From NCBI RefSeq assembly GCF_000152985.1, contig NZ_CH672395.1:2815095-2879094 (forward strand): 64,000 nt of DNA, read 5' to 3'. Source of the DNA: Leeuwenhoekiella blandensis MED217. Lineage in GTDB: Bacteria > Bacteroidota > Bacteroidia > Flavobacteriales > Flavobacteriaceae. The notes under the pieces are model-generated. The model did not search any database and had not been told where the DNA came from. It was given only the letters and a program-made list of their open reading frames with translations. The position numbers and the translations under genes were made by a program. Every line of letters begins with the position of its first letter. Within the stretch, counting starts at the first letter, position 1. Below are positions 54,773 through 64,000 of the stretch, one piece after another.

Positions 54773-57700
54773 CTATTTATAACGCAACAAGGCTTCGCGT
54801 ATCTTTGAAAGTACATCTTGTTTATTCTGGTCGATCACCTGTGGGTGACTCAGTAAAAAATCAATTTGGGCGATCTCGATGCGTATTTGCCGGGTGCTGT
54901 GCAGCAGCGAGAAGGTTTCAGAAAAACGCTTATTTATTTCATCTAAAAGCGTCTGATCTTCCTGACCGTCCTCCTGAAGCAATAACAAACAAAAGCTTAC
55001 TTCGGTCATTCCTAAGAGTACCGAGATATCCAGATCTTCGGGGTCAAAATCATCGAGATTCTTATGAAAGTCTTTTAGATACGTCAGCGGATCTTTATCT
55101 GTAAACTGCTGGAAAATCTTTGACAAATCGGCTTGCTCATACCCTTGCAAGATATAACCGATGAACACCATATTTGAAAAAGCATCCAAGCTGTTCCCGT
55201 CGTAAAGATCATTATTCATCAAAAAGGCTTCAGAATAATAATCTAGCGCAAACTTCAGGTAGAGATCGCGTTTCTTGGGCGTTTCCTTCATCGAGGCAAA
55301 TTTATAGGCATTCCCCACAACGCCCAGGCGCAGTGTGGTCTTACCTATCATGGCCAACTTGGTGACTTGTTCTAACTGCTCAAGCCGTTCTTCTGCTTTG
55401 TCAGAAAAATTATGCGAGCGTAACAAGCAGAAATGCTCGAGCACTTTCATCGAGAAGTTAGCATCTTCAAGCAATAATACAGAACTAAAGGTTTCTAAAG
55501 CTTTTTTGGGGTCGCCCAACTCATCGTAGATCAAAGCTTCTTTTTCTCTGATCACGCCATCAATAAGGTAGTTGCGTTCTGCGTTAGCCAAAATAGCTTG
55601 GAGTCGTTTTTTACCACGTTTAGGTTTTGACGCATTTTGTTTGATCTCAGAATACAGATTTTCCAAATCGATGTACACTTGCGAACTGAGCACATAATCA
55701 TAATCGTCTTCCTGTTGCTTGCTTCGGTCATTGAACTTATAGTGCTGATTTCCGTAGCATTGATAGGCGCCCCACGTATTGGTATGGCCGTGATTCTGAT
55801 AGCATTTTTTACGTGCAAATTGTACCGCTTCACCAAATTCATAGCCCATAAGCATACGTTTATAAAAATTTTCTGAAAAAGTTGCTGCCGCTGCATCATC
55901 GACTGCCCAGCCCGTAATGATGATCGCTTTGACTCCCATACGAATCAGCTGTGTACCTACGTTTGCTGCCAGTTTAAAGCGAGACTGCGTATACGCTGCA
56001 TCCTTTGCATTTAAGGTTCCTGAATAGCAGCAATTGATAAAAACGAACTCGGGCACATAACTCAATTGTTTGATCATCGCCGGGTTGATACAAATTCCGC
56101 CACCAATGGCGATACCCACGCGATCGTTTTCCATATCGTACAAACCGTGACCGGCAAAATGAAGGATTTTATAAGGACGCGTGTACAACTCCAGCATAAT
56201 CTCGGCAGCTTGCGCATTAATGAGCGCATGGGTTTCAAAAGAAGCCTCGTTCAACTTAGCATCAACCAACTGCGCTTCCTGCTTAGCGGCCGGCAACTGC
56301 GGCAAGGCTTCTTCCTCATAAATGGGATCTCCTATGATCAAAGCAGAATCTGTTGCCGCGCGTAGCTGCATCGACTCATATTCTGAGGTGAGCAGCTGCC
56401 TGATCAATCCGCTATTGACAGCTGCCGGTGTTTCATCAGACTCAAAATCGTGAAACAATTCCCATGGAAATTGTGCCGCTTCCAGATCGAGTTTGAGCAA
56501 AATGTTATTTTGATTGCGAATGATATCTTTAAAGCGATTGGGAATAAGCAACTCAAACAAGGTTTTTGACAAGCGTTTATCCCAAACTGAACTGTGTGAC
56601 ATACGTTCTAGTAAAACCTCAACCTGATCTAAGCCATTATGCACTTCTTCCTCTTCAATACGTGCCAGACCGCTTGAGGAATTAAATGCAAAACCTTTGA
56701 CACAATCTTGCGTAAGAATACTCTCTATATTGAATTGATGCCACCAGTCATCCCGATCGCTTATAAAGGCTCTTTTTTTCTTGGCGCCTTCTTTACTTTT
56801 CACCCCTTTTACCAACTCAAAACTGAAGCGATTATCAGCGTGCTTCAATCGGGTGAGTCCCCAATACGCCTGGCTAGATAAGGATTCGTAATGATTGATC
56901 AGTTCAATATGCTTAATTTCCATCAATCCATTTTTATGATCGCGTATGTAAGCGTTGGCATTACTCACACCGAGCAAAATTCCTTTTAGCGAATCTTCTA
57001 CCTGCAATCTGCCATACCCAGTGCCTATAAAAATAAAAGAGATACCTTCAGCAAAGGATTTGGCACGCGGTAATGTGTAGTTATCGCGCATAAACATGGC
57101 ATATTTTAAAGTTGCCATCTCGGTGGTTTTGGCCAATAAATAATGGGTTAGTTCCTGAGTGTTGCCCAAACCACAAACGATGGCACCGTGAGGCTTGGTG
57201 TTCAAATTGAAAAAGACTTCACTTTCGCCAATTTTCCCCGGATAATACCCCATATCGTAGCGCTGCATCAACCTCCCGCCGAGACAACGGTTGAGTGCTT
57301 TTTCTGCACTGTGCACGCCATCATTATTAAAATGGCCTACCATCACAGGATAACGCGCCACTTTCAAATCGGCGTTGATGACTTCTACTTTAAATTTGGT
57401 TTGTGCACTCGCAGCAACAACAGGCTTCGCCGGAATTCCAAAAACAGCATCTCCCGCAGTCGTTAGATCGCTAAAGGGTTCTGGAGTGCTGTACACTTCG
57501 GTAATAACTTCTCCTGCTCTGCTTACGGGTTTGGTTTTTGAGATGCGGTTGGTTTTTCCTTCGAGTAAAATATCAACAATACCGTCATATAATTTGGGAT
57601 CGTTGGCGAGTTCGCCGTGTGAGGTTTCGCTATAATACAAATTGTTCTCCGGCAAGCGCGAAGGGATTCCCGTGACCCAGGTCACACTACTGTCACCGTG

Positions 57701-60040
57701 AGTAGTCGCGAGATAGACCAGTTTTTTCTTTTTAGACCAGAACCGCTTTTTTGTGGTGTAATCATAAACGGTTTGCTCAGCGTGACCTGCGATATAATAT
57801 ACATCTTTGAGGTCGTCATCCTTCAGTTGAGTAACAAAATCCAGAACGGTTTTTCGGTATTTCTTAAAAGCATCCAGTTCTTTTTTAAGCGGAATCACCA
57901 TCGCATCATCGCATTCTTCCTGGCGTTCTTTCCAAAATTGCGTTTCCCAAAACGGGCGTTTTTCATTGTTTTCGATAGGAAGCAATTCAAAAATACCCGG
58001 ATATTCTCTAAACACTTGAAGCAACTCTTTTTTGCTGTTTTTAAAGTCCATCATCGCCAATTGCTTGACGCGGCTGCTGTGGCCGGTGAGCACTTCCATA
58101 ATTAGATAAGAACCCAGCCAGGGCGTCCCCAGCATCACAAACTTATTAGAAGGTTTTTCTATAAACGTCTTCCATTGCTGCGGAAAATCGATCATAAACT
58201 GTCGTACTACGAGTCCGCCCATAGAATGCGCAATGAGGTGTACCGGTTGGTTGTGCTGAAGCAATGCCTCGATCTTTTCTGAAAAAGCTTTAGCTGCTAA
58301 AGAAACGCTTTTACGCCAATCAAAAGGAAAAGTCACCACATCGTGCGTTTTCGTCAAATGCTGTATAAAATCATCGTAATACTTTTTGATCACACCACTT
58401 GCCGAAACATCGCTGGTTTTAATATGTAGATCATCTTTGATCGCACCGCGGTTCAGTTCTCTAAAATCGATCCATTGCGGATTTCCGTTATGATCAAGGC
58501 TTGAGCCCATTATTCCCGGGATCACAACGGCTATACGCTTGTTTCCGCTTACGCTATCATAATGAACGCCTTTCATAGACACTAAACTGAGCAGTACGCC
58601 TCTGCTGGCAACAGCCGGAGTTTTACGCACAAAGAAATTTGCAGTTTCTCCCACTTGCGTAAGCGCCGCTTGCAAAATAGCATCACAGGTATTTTGATTA
58701 CTGAAATAGTTAAAATGATTAGTCGCAGCGTCTTTTGAAAGCAAATAGTTGATTCCATTCAAGCGCGGCACGCCTTGCTCCATACGGTTAGAATCTACAA
58801 CAAGGTCATTGGCTTTCCAGTAAAACAGATTGGCAAGAATTACTTTCATAGCATCTACCAGACCGGCACCCACCTCAGCATCACCTGCAATAACATAGAG
58901 TTCGTTAACCACCGCATTTGAAGAATAATTCAACATTTTTTGAAAAGCGCTGTCGGGGACCATACTGTATAAACCCGCCATCGCTTGGGGATTTGCTTTC
59001 TGCTTGATCACTTCGAGCAAAAACGTGCGTACCGTGGTATAAAGTACGTTTGCCTGCGCTCCAAGTGCCAGACCCAGCGCATTCATCACAACGTTAAGAA
59101 AATGATCTAAGCGTCTAGAAAGTATCGTCGTGCCGCTGGCAGGCGCCGCAACACGTATGATTTTATTAACTGTAAGCTGAAGCTTTGCTGCCAGCGTATT
59201 GATCTTGAGCATAAGCTTATAAGACGCATCATCTTCCTTGCGCATCATCTCCAATTCAAGATCGCTAAAGCCTACAATAGGATTGCGACAATCACATTTT
59301 GCTAAAATATCAGCTACAAGACCGCCACGCGAATGGCTTAAAATATCAATGCTTATATTTTTATCGAGCTGTTCTAAAAAATCAAGTGCATTTTGCAACG
59401 GACTCACCGAAAGCGTACGATGCTCTAAAGCTAAAACGCCTGAAGGATAATGCGCTCGCAGCTGATCCCAAATGGGGTTCCCTCCTACGCGCAATTCTGA
59501 AAAAGCAGCAAAAGTGTTGGACATCGTCCCGTGGATGAGTAACAGATAAGGGCTGGGTTGCACAACCACTTTTCCTGCCGGTATGTATTGAAACGATGCA
59601 TCCATCTTGAAAACTCCCGGTTGCGGCATCAACTTTTTATCGTAGGCCACAGCTAGTTTTGCGGCGGTTTGTGCTGCCACGTCAGCAACTTTAGGTCTTA
59701 ATAAATGCAATGCTTTTATAAGCACACTGCCTATTCCGCCACGAGAAGCCGCCGTACCCGTCACCTGGGCATCAATTACAAAAAGCGCTTCAGACCTGCT
59801 GCTTTTTGCAGGATTTGAATAGATTTCTTCAATATCGAGCGCATTACCAATCCACGTAGTATCATCAGCAAAAGTCAGTTGAATAATATCTTCCTCTTTT
59901 AGATCTAGCGGAATGGCTTTACTTTCGGCTCTGCTTTGTGCCAACCGAATGGTTTTTACCGTTTCAAATTCAGCATAAATCCCCGATAGTTTGGTTTCTT
60001 CCGGCTTTTGCTCAGTTCCGTAAACAAGTGCTTTGCTCAT
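54773..60040 (-). CDS. Giant double alpha/beta hydrolase - CHAT protease - helical repeat protein
   Basis: A 1755-residue cytoplasmic-looking protein without signal peptide. Residues 1-140 form a beta-rich head. Hydrolase 1 spans about 165-470: LLIHGTMSN, nucleophile Ser237 in LSHSRGGL, and likely acid Asp412 and His442. Hydrolase 2, of the LCAT/PGAP1 type, spans about 503-830: VVIPGIMGSSLDHNG, Ser606 in AHSMGGL, Asp783 in THGDSSV and His808. About 880-1190 is a domain with YPVMVGHFNNDGVHSAEKAL and GLGNTQEL, perhaps macro- or aminopeptidase-N-like. The CHAT caspase-like domain is about 1230-1435, with His1298 in HFAGHG and Cys1337/Cys1338 in INCCYSG. From 1455 to the end are TPR-like helices. 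CHAT proteases act in bacterial cell-death and immune systems, and lipases are common effectors, so a self-contained defence protein is a reasonable guess. No partner gene is next to it. Confidence 0.85.
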   Translation of the reverse strand: MSKALVYGTEQKPEETKLSGIYAEFETVKTIRLAQSRAESKAIPLDLKEEDIIQLTFADDTTWIGNALDIEEIYSNPAKSSRSEALFVIDAQVTGTAASRGGIGSVLIKALHLLRPKVADVAAQTAAKLAVAYDKKLMPQPGVFKMDASFQYIPAGKVVVQPSPYLLLIHGTMSNTFAAFSELRVGGNPIWDQLRAHYPSGVLALEHRTLSVSPLQNALDFLEQLDKNISIDILSHSRGGLVADILAKCDCRNPIVGFSDLELEMMRKEDDASYKLMLKINTLAAKLQLTVNKIIRVAAPASGTTILSRRLDHFLNVVMNALGLALGAQANVLYTTVRTFLLEVIKQKANPQAMAGLYSMVPDSAFQKMLNYSSNAVVNELYVIAGDAEVGAGLVDAMKVILANLFYWKANDLVVDSNRMEQGVPRLNGINYLLSKDAATNHFNYFSNQNTCDAILQAALTQVGETANFFVRKTPAVASRGVLLSLVSMKGVHYDSVSGNKRIAVVIPGIMGSSLDHNGNPQWIDFRELNRGAIKDDLHIKTSDVSASGVIKKYYDDFIQHLTKTHDVVTFPFDWRKSVSLAAKAFSEKIEALLQHNQPVHLIAHSMGGLVVRQFMIDFPQQWKTFIEKPSNKFVMLGTPWLGSYLIMEVLTGHSSRVKQLAMMDFKNSKKELLQVFREYPGIFELLPIENNEKRPFWETQFWKERQEECDDAMVIPLKKELDAFKKYRKTVLDFVTQLKDDDLKDVYYIAGHAEQTVYDYTTKKRFWSKKKKLVYLATTHGDSSVTWVTGIPSRLPENNLYYSETSHGELANDPKLYDGIVDILLEGKTNRISKTKPVSRAGEVITEVYSTPEPFSDLTTAGDAVFGIPAKPVVAASAQTKFKVEVINADLKVARYPVMVGHFNNDGVHSAEKALNRCLGGRLMQRYDMGYYPGKIGESEVFFNLNTKPHGAIVCGLGNTQELTHYLLAKTTEMATLKYAMFMRDNYTLPRAKSFAEGISFIFIGTGYGRLQVEDSLKGILLGVSNANAYIRDHKNGLMEIKHIELINHYESLSSQAYWGLTRLKHADNRFSFELVKGVKSKEGAKKKRAFISDRDDWWHQFNIESILTQDCVKGFAFNSSSGLARIEEEEVHNGLDQVEVLLERMSHSSVWDKRLSKTLFELLIPNRFKDIIRNQNNILLKLDLEAAQFPWELFHDFESDETPAAVNSGLIRQLLTSEYESMQLRAATDSALIIGDPIYEEEALPQLPAAKQEAQLVDAKLNEASFETHALINAQAAEIMLELYTRPYKILHFAGHGLYDMENDRVGIAIGGGICINPAMIKQLSYVPEFVFINCCYSGTLNAKDAAYTQSRFKLAANVGTQLIRMGVKAIIITGWAVDDAAAATFSENFYKRMLMGYEFGEAVQFARKKCYQNHGHTNTWGAYQCYGNQHYKFNDRSKQQEDDYDYVLSSQVYIDLENLYSEIKQNASKPKRGKKRLQAILANAERNYLIDGVIREKEALIYDELGDPKKALETFSSVLLLEDANFSMKVLEHFCLLRSHNFSDKAEERLEQLEQVTKLAMIGKTTLRLGVVGNAYKFASMKETPKKRDLYLKFALDYYSEAFLMNNDLYDGNSLDAFSNMVFIGYILQGYEQADLSKIFQQFTDKDPLTYLKDFHKNLDDFDPEDLDISVLLGMTEVSFCLLLLQEDGQEDQTLLDEINKRFSETFSLLHSTRQIRIEIAQIDFLLSHPQVIDQNKQDVLSKIREALLRYK

Positions 60041-60209
60041 GACAAGATTGGTTTAAAAGACTAAAACTAAATTAATAAAACACACATTATCAAAACCTTA
60101 ACCGCTTTAATTAGGGGCAAACGCCCCTTTTACCAAGGGGGAAACGCGTAAATTTTAGCTTACGCAGACCATTTCCGTATCTTTGAGCCATTACTTTTAA
60201 TTCTACATA

Positions 60210-60902
60210 TTGGCAACAGCAACACACAAAATACCGGTAAAAGCGCTCATCTTTGATATGGATGGCACAATGATCGATAACATGATGATTCACCACCGGG
60301 CCTGGCAAAAAAAACTAAAAGAACTGGGGCTGGAAATGACCTTAGACGAAGTCAAACGGGATATTCACGGGGTGAACAGCGAGATCATTAAGCGACTTTT
60401 TGGTGATCGATTTAATGAAGAAGAAATCGCACAAATCGCTTGGGACAAAGAAGCTGCCTATCGTGAAATTTATGCTGATAAGATCAAAATGCTTCCGGGG
60501 CTTCAACAGTTTTTAGATACTGCAAAAGCATTACAGATCCCTATGGGCATTGGTACTGCTGCACCTAAAGAAAATGCCGAATTTGCTGTGGAAGCTTTAC
60601 ATCTTGAACCTTATTTTCAAACCGTCGTGCATTCTGATATGGTAGATCGCGGAAAACCAGATCCACAAGTATTTGAGATGGTTGCAGCACGGCTTCAGGT
60701 TGACCTCAAAGACTGTTTGATCTTTGAAGACAGCCCCACCGGAGCAAAAGCCGCAGCAAACGGAAATGCACAAGCTATCATTCTCAATACAACCCACACG
60801 CAGGACGAATTTGCACATATTGAGCAGATCAAGCATTTTATGCTTGACTATCGAGATTTAATACTTACCAAAGAAGACGGTAAATTTTACCTGCACGTTT
60901 AG
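60210..60902 (+). CDS. HAD-superfamily sugar phosphatase, beta-phosphoglucomutase-like
   Basis: A 230-residue HAD hydrolase with a helical cap. The nucleophile motif is FDMDGTMID, the Thr/Ser motif GTAAP, the Lys in GKPDPQVF and the acidic motif IFEDSPTGAKAA. Family members remove phosphate from sugars or act as beta-phosphoglucomutase. The start appears to be a TTG at 60210, because there is no in-frame ATG before the DxD motif. Divergent from the CHAT gene. Confidence 0.88.
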   Translation: MATATHKIPVKALIFDMDGTMIDNMMIHHRAWQKKLKELGLEMTLDEVKRDIHGVNSEIIKRLFGDRFNEEEIAQIAWDKEAAYREIYADKIKMLPGLQQFLDTAKALQIPMGIGTAAPKENAEFAVEALHLEPYFQTVVHSDMVDRGKPDPQVFEMVAARLQVDLKDCLIFEDSPTGAKAAANGNAQAIILNTTHTQDEFAHIEQIKHFMLDYRDLILTKEDGKFYLHV

Positions 60903-61005
60903 AATTTTTCAGCATTTAAAGTGTGCCGTACAGAAAAATCCTTTCATTTCCGTTAAAAGCATTTTACTAAAACGTATTTTTATCGCACAAATAATAAAAT
61001 AACCT

Positions 61006-62052
61006 ATGAAACAAATTGTTTATACAGCCAGCATTCTTGCCAGCGTATTGCTAGTAAATTGTGGGCCAAAAATGACCGAGTCTGGAAGTCATTCCGGAGA
61101 AAATGTCGCGTTGACCGATGTTGATCCTATGCCATTTGCCGAAAGTATTTCTGCAGAAGAATTGAAAGAAATGCTTTATGTATATGCTTCTGATGAGTTT
61201 GAAGGACGTAATACCGGAGAGCCGGGACAAAAGAAAGCTGTAGAATACCTTAAGGACTATTATATCGATCAAGGGATACCTTCTGCACTTGAAGACACTT
61301 ATTTTCAAACCGTTCCAGAAAGTTTCTTTAGAGCAGGAAGCGGAATCAAAGCTTCTGAAAACGTAGTTGCTTTTATAAAAGGAAGTACCAAACCTGAAGA
61401 ATATATTGTCATCTCAGCGCACTTAGACCACGTAGGGGTACGTGATGATGGCGAGGTTTTTAACGGTGCAGATGATGACGGTTCGGGAACCGTGGGTGTA
61501 CTTGAGATCGCTGAAGCGTTTAACAAAGCGGTTGAAGCAGGTTACAGACCACAACGTTCTATTGTTTTCTTGCATGTGACCGGTGAAGAAAAAGGACTTT
61601 ACGGTTCTAGATACTATGCCGAAAATCCTATTTTCCCTATCGAGAATACAGTAGCAGACCTTAATATCGATATGATAGGTCGTGTAGACGATGCGCATAA
61701 AGACAATGAGAACTATGTTTATCTCATTGGTTCAGACAAGTTAAGTACGCAGTTAGACAGCATTTCGACTGCTGTAAATAACAAGTATATGAACATCGAT
61801 CTGGATTATACCTACAATGATGAGAACGATCCTAATCGTTTTTACTACCGTTCTGACCATTATAACTTTGCGAAGCAAGGTGTGCCTATTATTTTCTACT
61901 TTAATGGGACTCACGAAGATTACCACAGAGTATCTGACACACCAGATAAGATTAATTATCCCATGCTTGCAAAACGTGCGCAGCTCGTTTTCTTAACCGC
62001 TTGGGAGGTGGCAAACCGCGAAGACCGTATTATTGTTGATAAAGCCCCGTAA
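61006..62052 (+). CDS. M28 family metallopeptidase lipoprotein
   Basis: A 348-residue di-zinc aminopeptidase. The lipobox is LLVNC. The metal ligands fall in SAHLDHVG, NGADDDGSGTVGVLE, VTGEEKGLYGS and the late THEDYHRVSDTPDKI, the M28 order. It likely removes N-terminal residues from peptides in the periplasm. The gene is followed by a strong terminator. Confidence 0.92.
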   Translation: MKQIVYTASILASVLLVNCGPKMTESGSHSGENVALTDVDPMPFAESISAEELKEMLYVYASDEFEGRNTGEPGQKKAVEYLKDYYIDQGIPSALEDTYFQTVPESFFRAGSGIKASENVVAFIKGSTKPEEYIVISAHLDHVGVRDDGEVFNGADDDGSGTVGVLEIAEAFNKAVEAGYRPQRSIVFLHVTGEEKGLYGSRYYAENPIFPIENTVADLNIDMIGRVDDAHKDNENYVYLIGSDKLSTQLDSISTAVNNKYMNIDLDYTYNDENDPNRFYYRSDHYNFAKQGVPIIFYFNGTHEDYHRVSDTPDKINYPMLAKRAQLVFLTAWEVANREDRIIVDKAP

Positions 62053-62074
62053 GGAATTAATTGACTGAAACTAC

Positions 62075-62102
62075 AAAAGCCTCTTTTTAAGAGGCTTTTT
62101 TT
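62075..62102 (+). terminator. M28 gene terminator
   Basis: Arms AAAAGCCTCTT and AAGAGGCTTTTT with a three-base loop and T-run, 23 bases after the stop. Confidence 0.9.
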
Positions 62103-62147
62103 ATGCATTTCTAGTAGTTTTATAAATAAGAATAGAACACCAATTTT

Positions 62148-62756
62148 ATGTCTGAATGGATCAAACATCCACTGGAATTAGAGGATGATACTGTTAAACT
62201 TATTCCGCTGAAAAAGCAACACCGCGATGGCTTACTTGCTGCTGCGTCTGATGGAAATTTATGGGAACTGTGGTATACTTCGGTACCTTCTGAAGCAACT
62301 ATAGACACGTATATTGCAACCGCACTGGATCAAAAAGAAAAAGGCGAAGAATATCCTTTTACTGTTATTGATGCGCAAAACGGAAAGATCATAGGATGCA
62401 CACGCTTTTATGGGATGCACCCCCAGCACAAAAGATTGGAAATTGGCTACACCTGGTATGCCAAGAGTGCACAACGTACCGGTGTGAATACAGCTTGCAA
62501 ACGACTGTTACTCGGTTACGCTTTTGAACAACTGGAGTGTATCGCTGTTCAAATTGTAACCGACTGGTTCAATCTAAGATCGCGTGCAGCCATAGCAAGG
62601 CTTGGAGCCAAACAAGATGGCGTTTTACGCAATCACCGTATTAATGCTGACGGTAGTTACCGGGACACAGTGGTATTCTCAATAACAAATTCTGAGTGGC
62701 ACGGAGTCAAGAAAAATCTGGACTTTAAAATGAAAACCTACAACACCAGCTTATGA
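62148..62756 (+). CDS. GNAT N-acetyltransferase, RimJ/RimL type
   Basis: A 202-residue GNAT protein; FTVIDAQNGKIIGCTRFYGM and RLEIGYTWYAKSAQRTGVNT are the beta4 and acetyl-CoA-binding segments of the RimJ/RimL branch, which acetylates protein N-termini or small amines. Substrate unknown. Its last four bases ATGA start the next gene, so the two are coupled. Confidence 0.88.
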   Translation: MSEWIKHPLELEDDTVKLIPLKKQHRDGLLAAASDGNLWELWYTSVPSEATIDTYIATALDQKEKGEEYPFTVIDAQNGKIIGCTRFYGMHPQHKRLEIGYTWYAKSAQRTGVNTACKRLLLGYAFEQLECIAVQIVTDWFNLRSRAAIARLGAKQDGVLRNHRINADGSYRDTVVFSITNSEWHGVKKNLDFKMKTYNTSL

Positions 62757-63298
62757 GTGAAACTAAAATTGCACTGTTACGCGGAATCAACGTAGGCGGA
62801 CACCGAAAAGTCCCAATGGCCGAATTGCGCCAATTGATGACCGATTTGGGTTTTGATCATGTTAAGACCTATATCCAAAGTGGAAATATCATTTTTAATG
62901 CTGACACAGAAGACACCGTGCAACTTGCAGAAAAAATTCAGAAGGCGATTTTGGAGCACTTTGGTTTTGAAGTTCCTGTGATCTGCTTGGAGGCAGCAAG
63001 GCTTCAACACGCTATAAAGAACAATCCGTTTGCCACCGCAAGCACTCCGATAGAAAACTTACATCTTACTTTTTTAAGTGAAACACCAGAGGAATCACGG
63101 GTAACGGCATTAGAAGCAATGGATTATGCTCCGGATCAATTTCGTTATCAAAATGCATGGATTTATTTAAACATTCCCGGGAAATACCATAAAACCAAGC
63201 TCTCTAACGCCCTGTTTGAGAAAAAACTTAAAGTTAGCGCCACCACCCGCAATTGGAAGACGGTGTTGAAGTTGAGTGAGTTATTACAAGCATATTAA
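62753..63298 (+). CDS. DUF1697 domain protein
   Basis: A 181-residue protein with the family opening KIALLRGINVGGHRKVPMAE and the block VKTYIQSGNIIF. DUF1697 proteins are small cytoplasmic proteins of unknown function. It overlaps the acetyltransferase gene by ATGA. Confidence 0.9.
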   Translation: MSETKIALLRGINVGGHRKVPMAELRQLMTDLGFDHVKTYIQSGNIIFNADTEDTVQLAEKIQKAILEHFGFEVPVICLEAARLQHAIKNNPFATASTPIENLHLTFLSETPEESRVTALEAMDYAPDQFRYQNAWIYLNIPGKYHKTKLSNALFEKKLKVSATTRNWKTVLKLSELLQAY

Positions 63299-63354
63299 TA
63301 GTAACAAAATCTGTTTAAGTATTACTAATGTATTGTAGCACTTCAATTTAACCA

Positions 63355-63921
63355 ATGATAATCAAATCAAACGCTTCTCCTCAAGAGACGAGTTCTCCCT
63401 TTTTTAAGGCCAACGAAGAATTCTGTAATCATTTTGAACATTTTATAGCCAATAAAAATGGAAAGGTTAAAGGCGTCTTTAATGCTTCATCCTATTTGAT
63501 TTTTGGAGAGGTTGCTCATCCAAAATTGTGGACGTTAGGCTACAAGAAAGCAACATTTACATCTACAGGAAACTTATTCCTCTCATCAAACTATGAGAGT
63601 TTACTGGTCGCTGCTGAATGGAAAACAAAATATGTTTCACGAGAAGCGAATGACTTTAAGATTAGAAAGCAAACAACTACTGATGGCATCAAAATGCTTT
63701 TCAATACAAAATTGAAAAAGGTAGAACACTATCCTAAGTATATTGTCGAATACAAAAATGGACTACCCAGTCTCTACCATAAGATTTTAACCAGCTTAGA
63801 AAGCTTATTTTCTTCCAAAGAACTCTATGAGGTAAATATGAAAAATGAAGAACTTAGTATTGAGCTGAGATCAGATAAACATCACTTTGAAGTTTTTGAC
63901 AGACTAATTGAAGAAATCTAA
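63355..63921 (+). CDS. Hypothetical protein
   Basis: A 188-residue soluble protein without signal peptide (MIIKSNASPQETSSPFFKAN). A middle part has alternating aromatic and basic residues (LWTLGYKKATFTSTGNLFLS). I do not recognise a family. It is more AT-rich than the two genes before it, from which it is separated by 56 bases. Confidence 0.55.
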   Translation: MIIKSNASPQETSSPFFKANEEFCNHFEHFIANKNGKVKGVFNASSYLIFGEVAHPKLWTLGYKKATFTSTGNLFLSSNYESLLVAAEWKTKYVSREANDFKIRKQTTTDGIKMLFNTKLKKVEHYPKYIVEYKNGLPSLYHKILTSLESLFSSKELYEVNMKNEELSIELRSDKHHFEVFDRLIEEI

Positions 63922-63939
63922 AACCGCCCTAAACGAAAA

Positions 63940-63963
63940 AATCCCCACATTGCTGTGAGGATT
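63940..63963 (-). terminator. Terminator downstream of the tRNA
   Basis: AATCC-x-CACA pairs with TGTG-x-GGATT around TTGC, followed on the minus strand by five T. It fits the end of the tRNA transcript. Confidence 0.7.
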
Positions 63964-63973
63964 CTTACTTTCG

Positions 63974-64000
63974 GGTGGAAGATCGGTCTCGAACCGACGA
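63974..64000 (-). tRNA. tRNA 3' end, possibly tRNA-His
   Basis: On the minus strand the T-arm GTCGG-TTCGAGA-CCGAT is followed by the acceptor strand CTTCCAC and a C as discriminator. A C73 discriminator and an acceptor beginning GTGG on the missing 5' strand would suit tRNA-His. The anticodon is outside the window, so the identity is a guess. Confidence 0.75.

Noticed and set aside
54773..60040. Long plus-strand frames across the CHAT gene
   Set aside because: They lack recognisable domains and lie entirely antisense to a gene with clear motifs.

Overview
The window looks like a chromosomal segment of a member of the Bacteroidota, most likely a marine Flavobacteriaceae. Evidence: short 'SPI/SPII plus Q or C' exports typical of the phylum, a SusC-like TonB receptor with a CarboxypepD_reg domain, weak ribosome binding sites, a TAnnTTTG-type promoter box, MeaB, YtxJ (bacillithiol), Omp85 and many periplasmic peptidases. 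Most genes are moderately AT-rich housekeeping or scavenging genes. A few islands are clearly more AT-rich and carry accessory or damaged genes.

Layout. 1-11.4 kb: the end of a DUF1684 protein; an exported ethanolamine ammonia-lyase in which EutB and EutC are fused; a minus-strand operon of a GH51 arabinofuranosidase, a DUF5695 protein and an M1 metallopeptidase, with a divergent AraC regulator; and an M23 peptidase. 11.4-24.4 kb: an ECF sigma factor / membrane anti-sigma-like / exported beta-helix-like operon, a lipoprotein, Ohr, MeaB, a four-gene operon (small acidic protein, PAP2 phosphatase, sugar-nucleotide epimerase, small membrane protein), a sodium:solute symporter, a CoA-binding protein, a candidate small RNA, a TonB-dependent receptor and YtxJ. 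24.6-31.8 kb: ClpB, then an AT-rich KAP-type P-loop NTPase and a repeat-rich intergenic zone with seven related hairpin elements around an 84-codon gene, then a PAF-acetylhydrolase-like esterase and a five-unit 11-bp tandem array.

31.8-50.9 kb: a molybdenum hydroxylase pair (IorB/IorA type), an Omp85 barrel, an M61 peptidase without a PDZ domain, a propeller lipoprotein, SbcD-SbcC, an inserted small membrane-protein gene followed by a relic copy of the sbcC 3' end, a thioesterase, an acidic lipoprotein, aminopeptidase P with a DPP-IV-type S9 peptidase, two small exported proteins, and a 5'-truncated di-heme cytochrome c peroxidase. 51.0-53.5 kb is a nested accessory island: an M57 (HEIGH) metalloprotease lipoprotein gene split by an intact IS3-family element. 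53.5-64 kb: Bcp, an endonuclease III without iron-sulfur cysteines, a 1755-residue protein joining two alpha/beta hydrolases, a CHAT (caspase-like) domain and a helical C-terminus, then a HAD phosphatase, an M28 peptidase, a GNAT acetyltransferase, a DUF1697 protein, an unknown protein and the 3' end of a tRNA.

The functional theme is a scavenging heterotroph: ethanolamine, arabinan, peptides and N-heterocycle or aldehyde oxidation, with SbcCD, Nth, Ohr, Bcp, YtxJ and ClpB for stress and repair. The best candidates for something undescribed are the double-hydrolase CHAT protein, the exported EutBC fusion, and the hairpin repeat zone next to the KAP NTPase.
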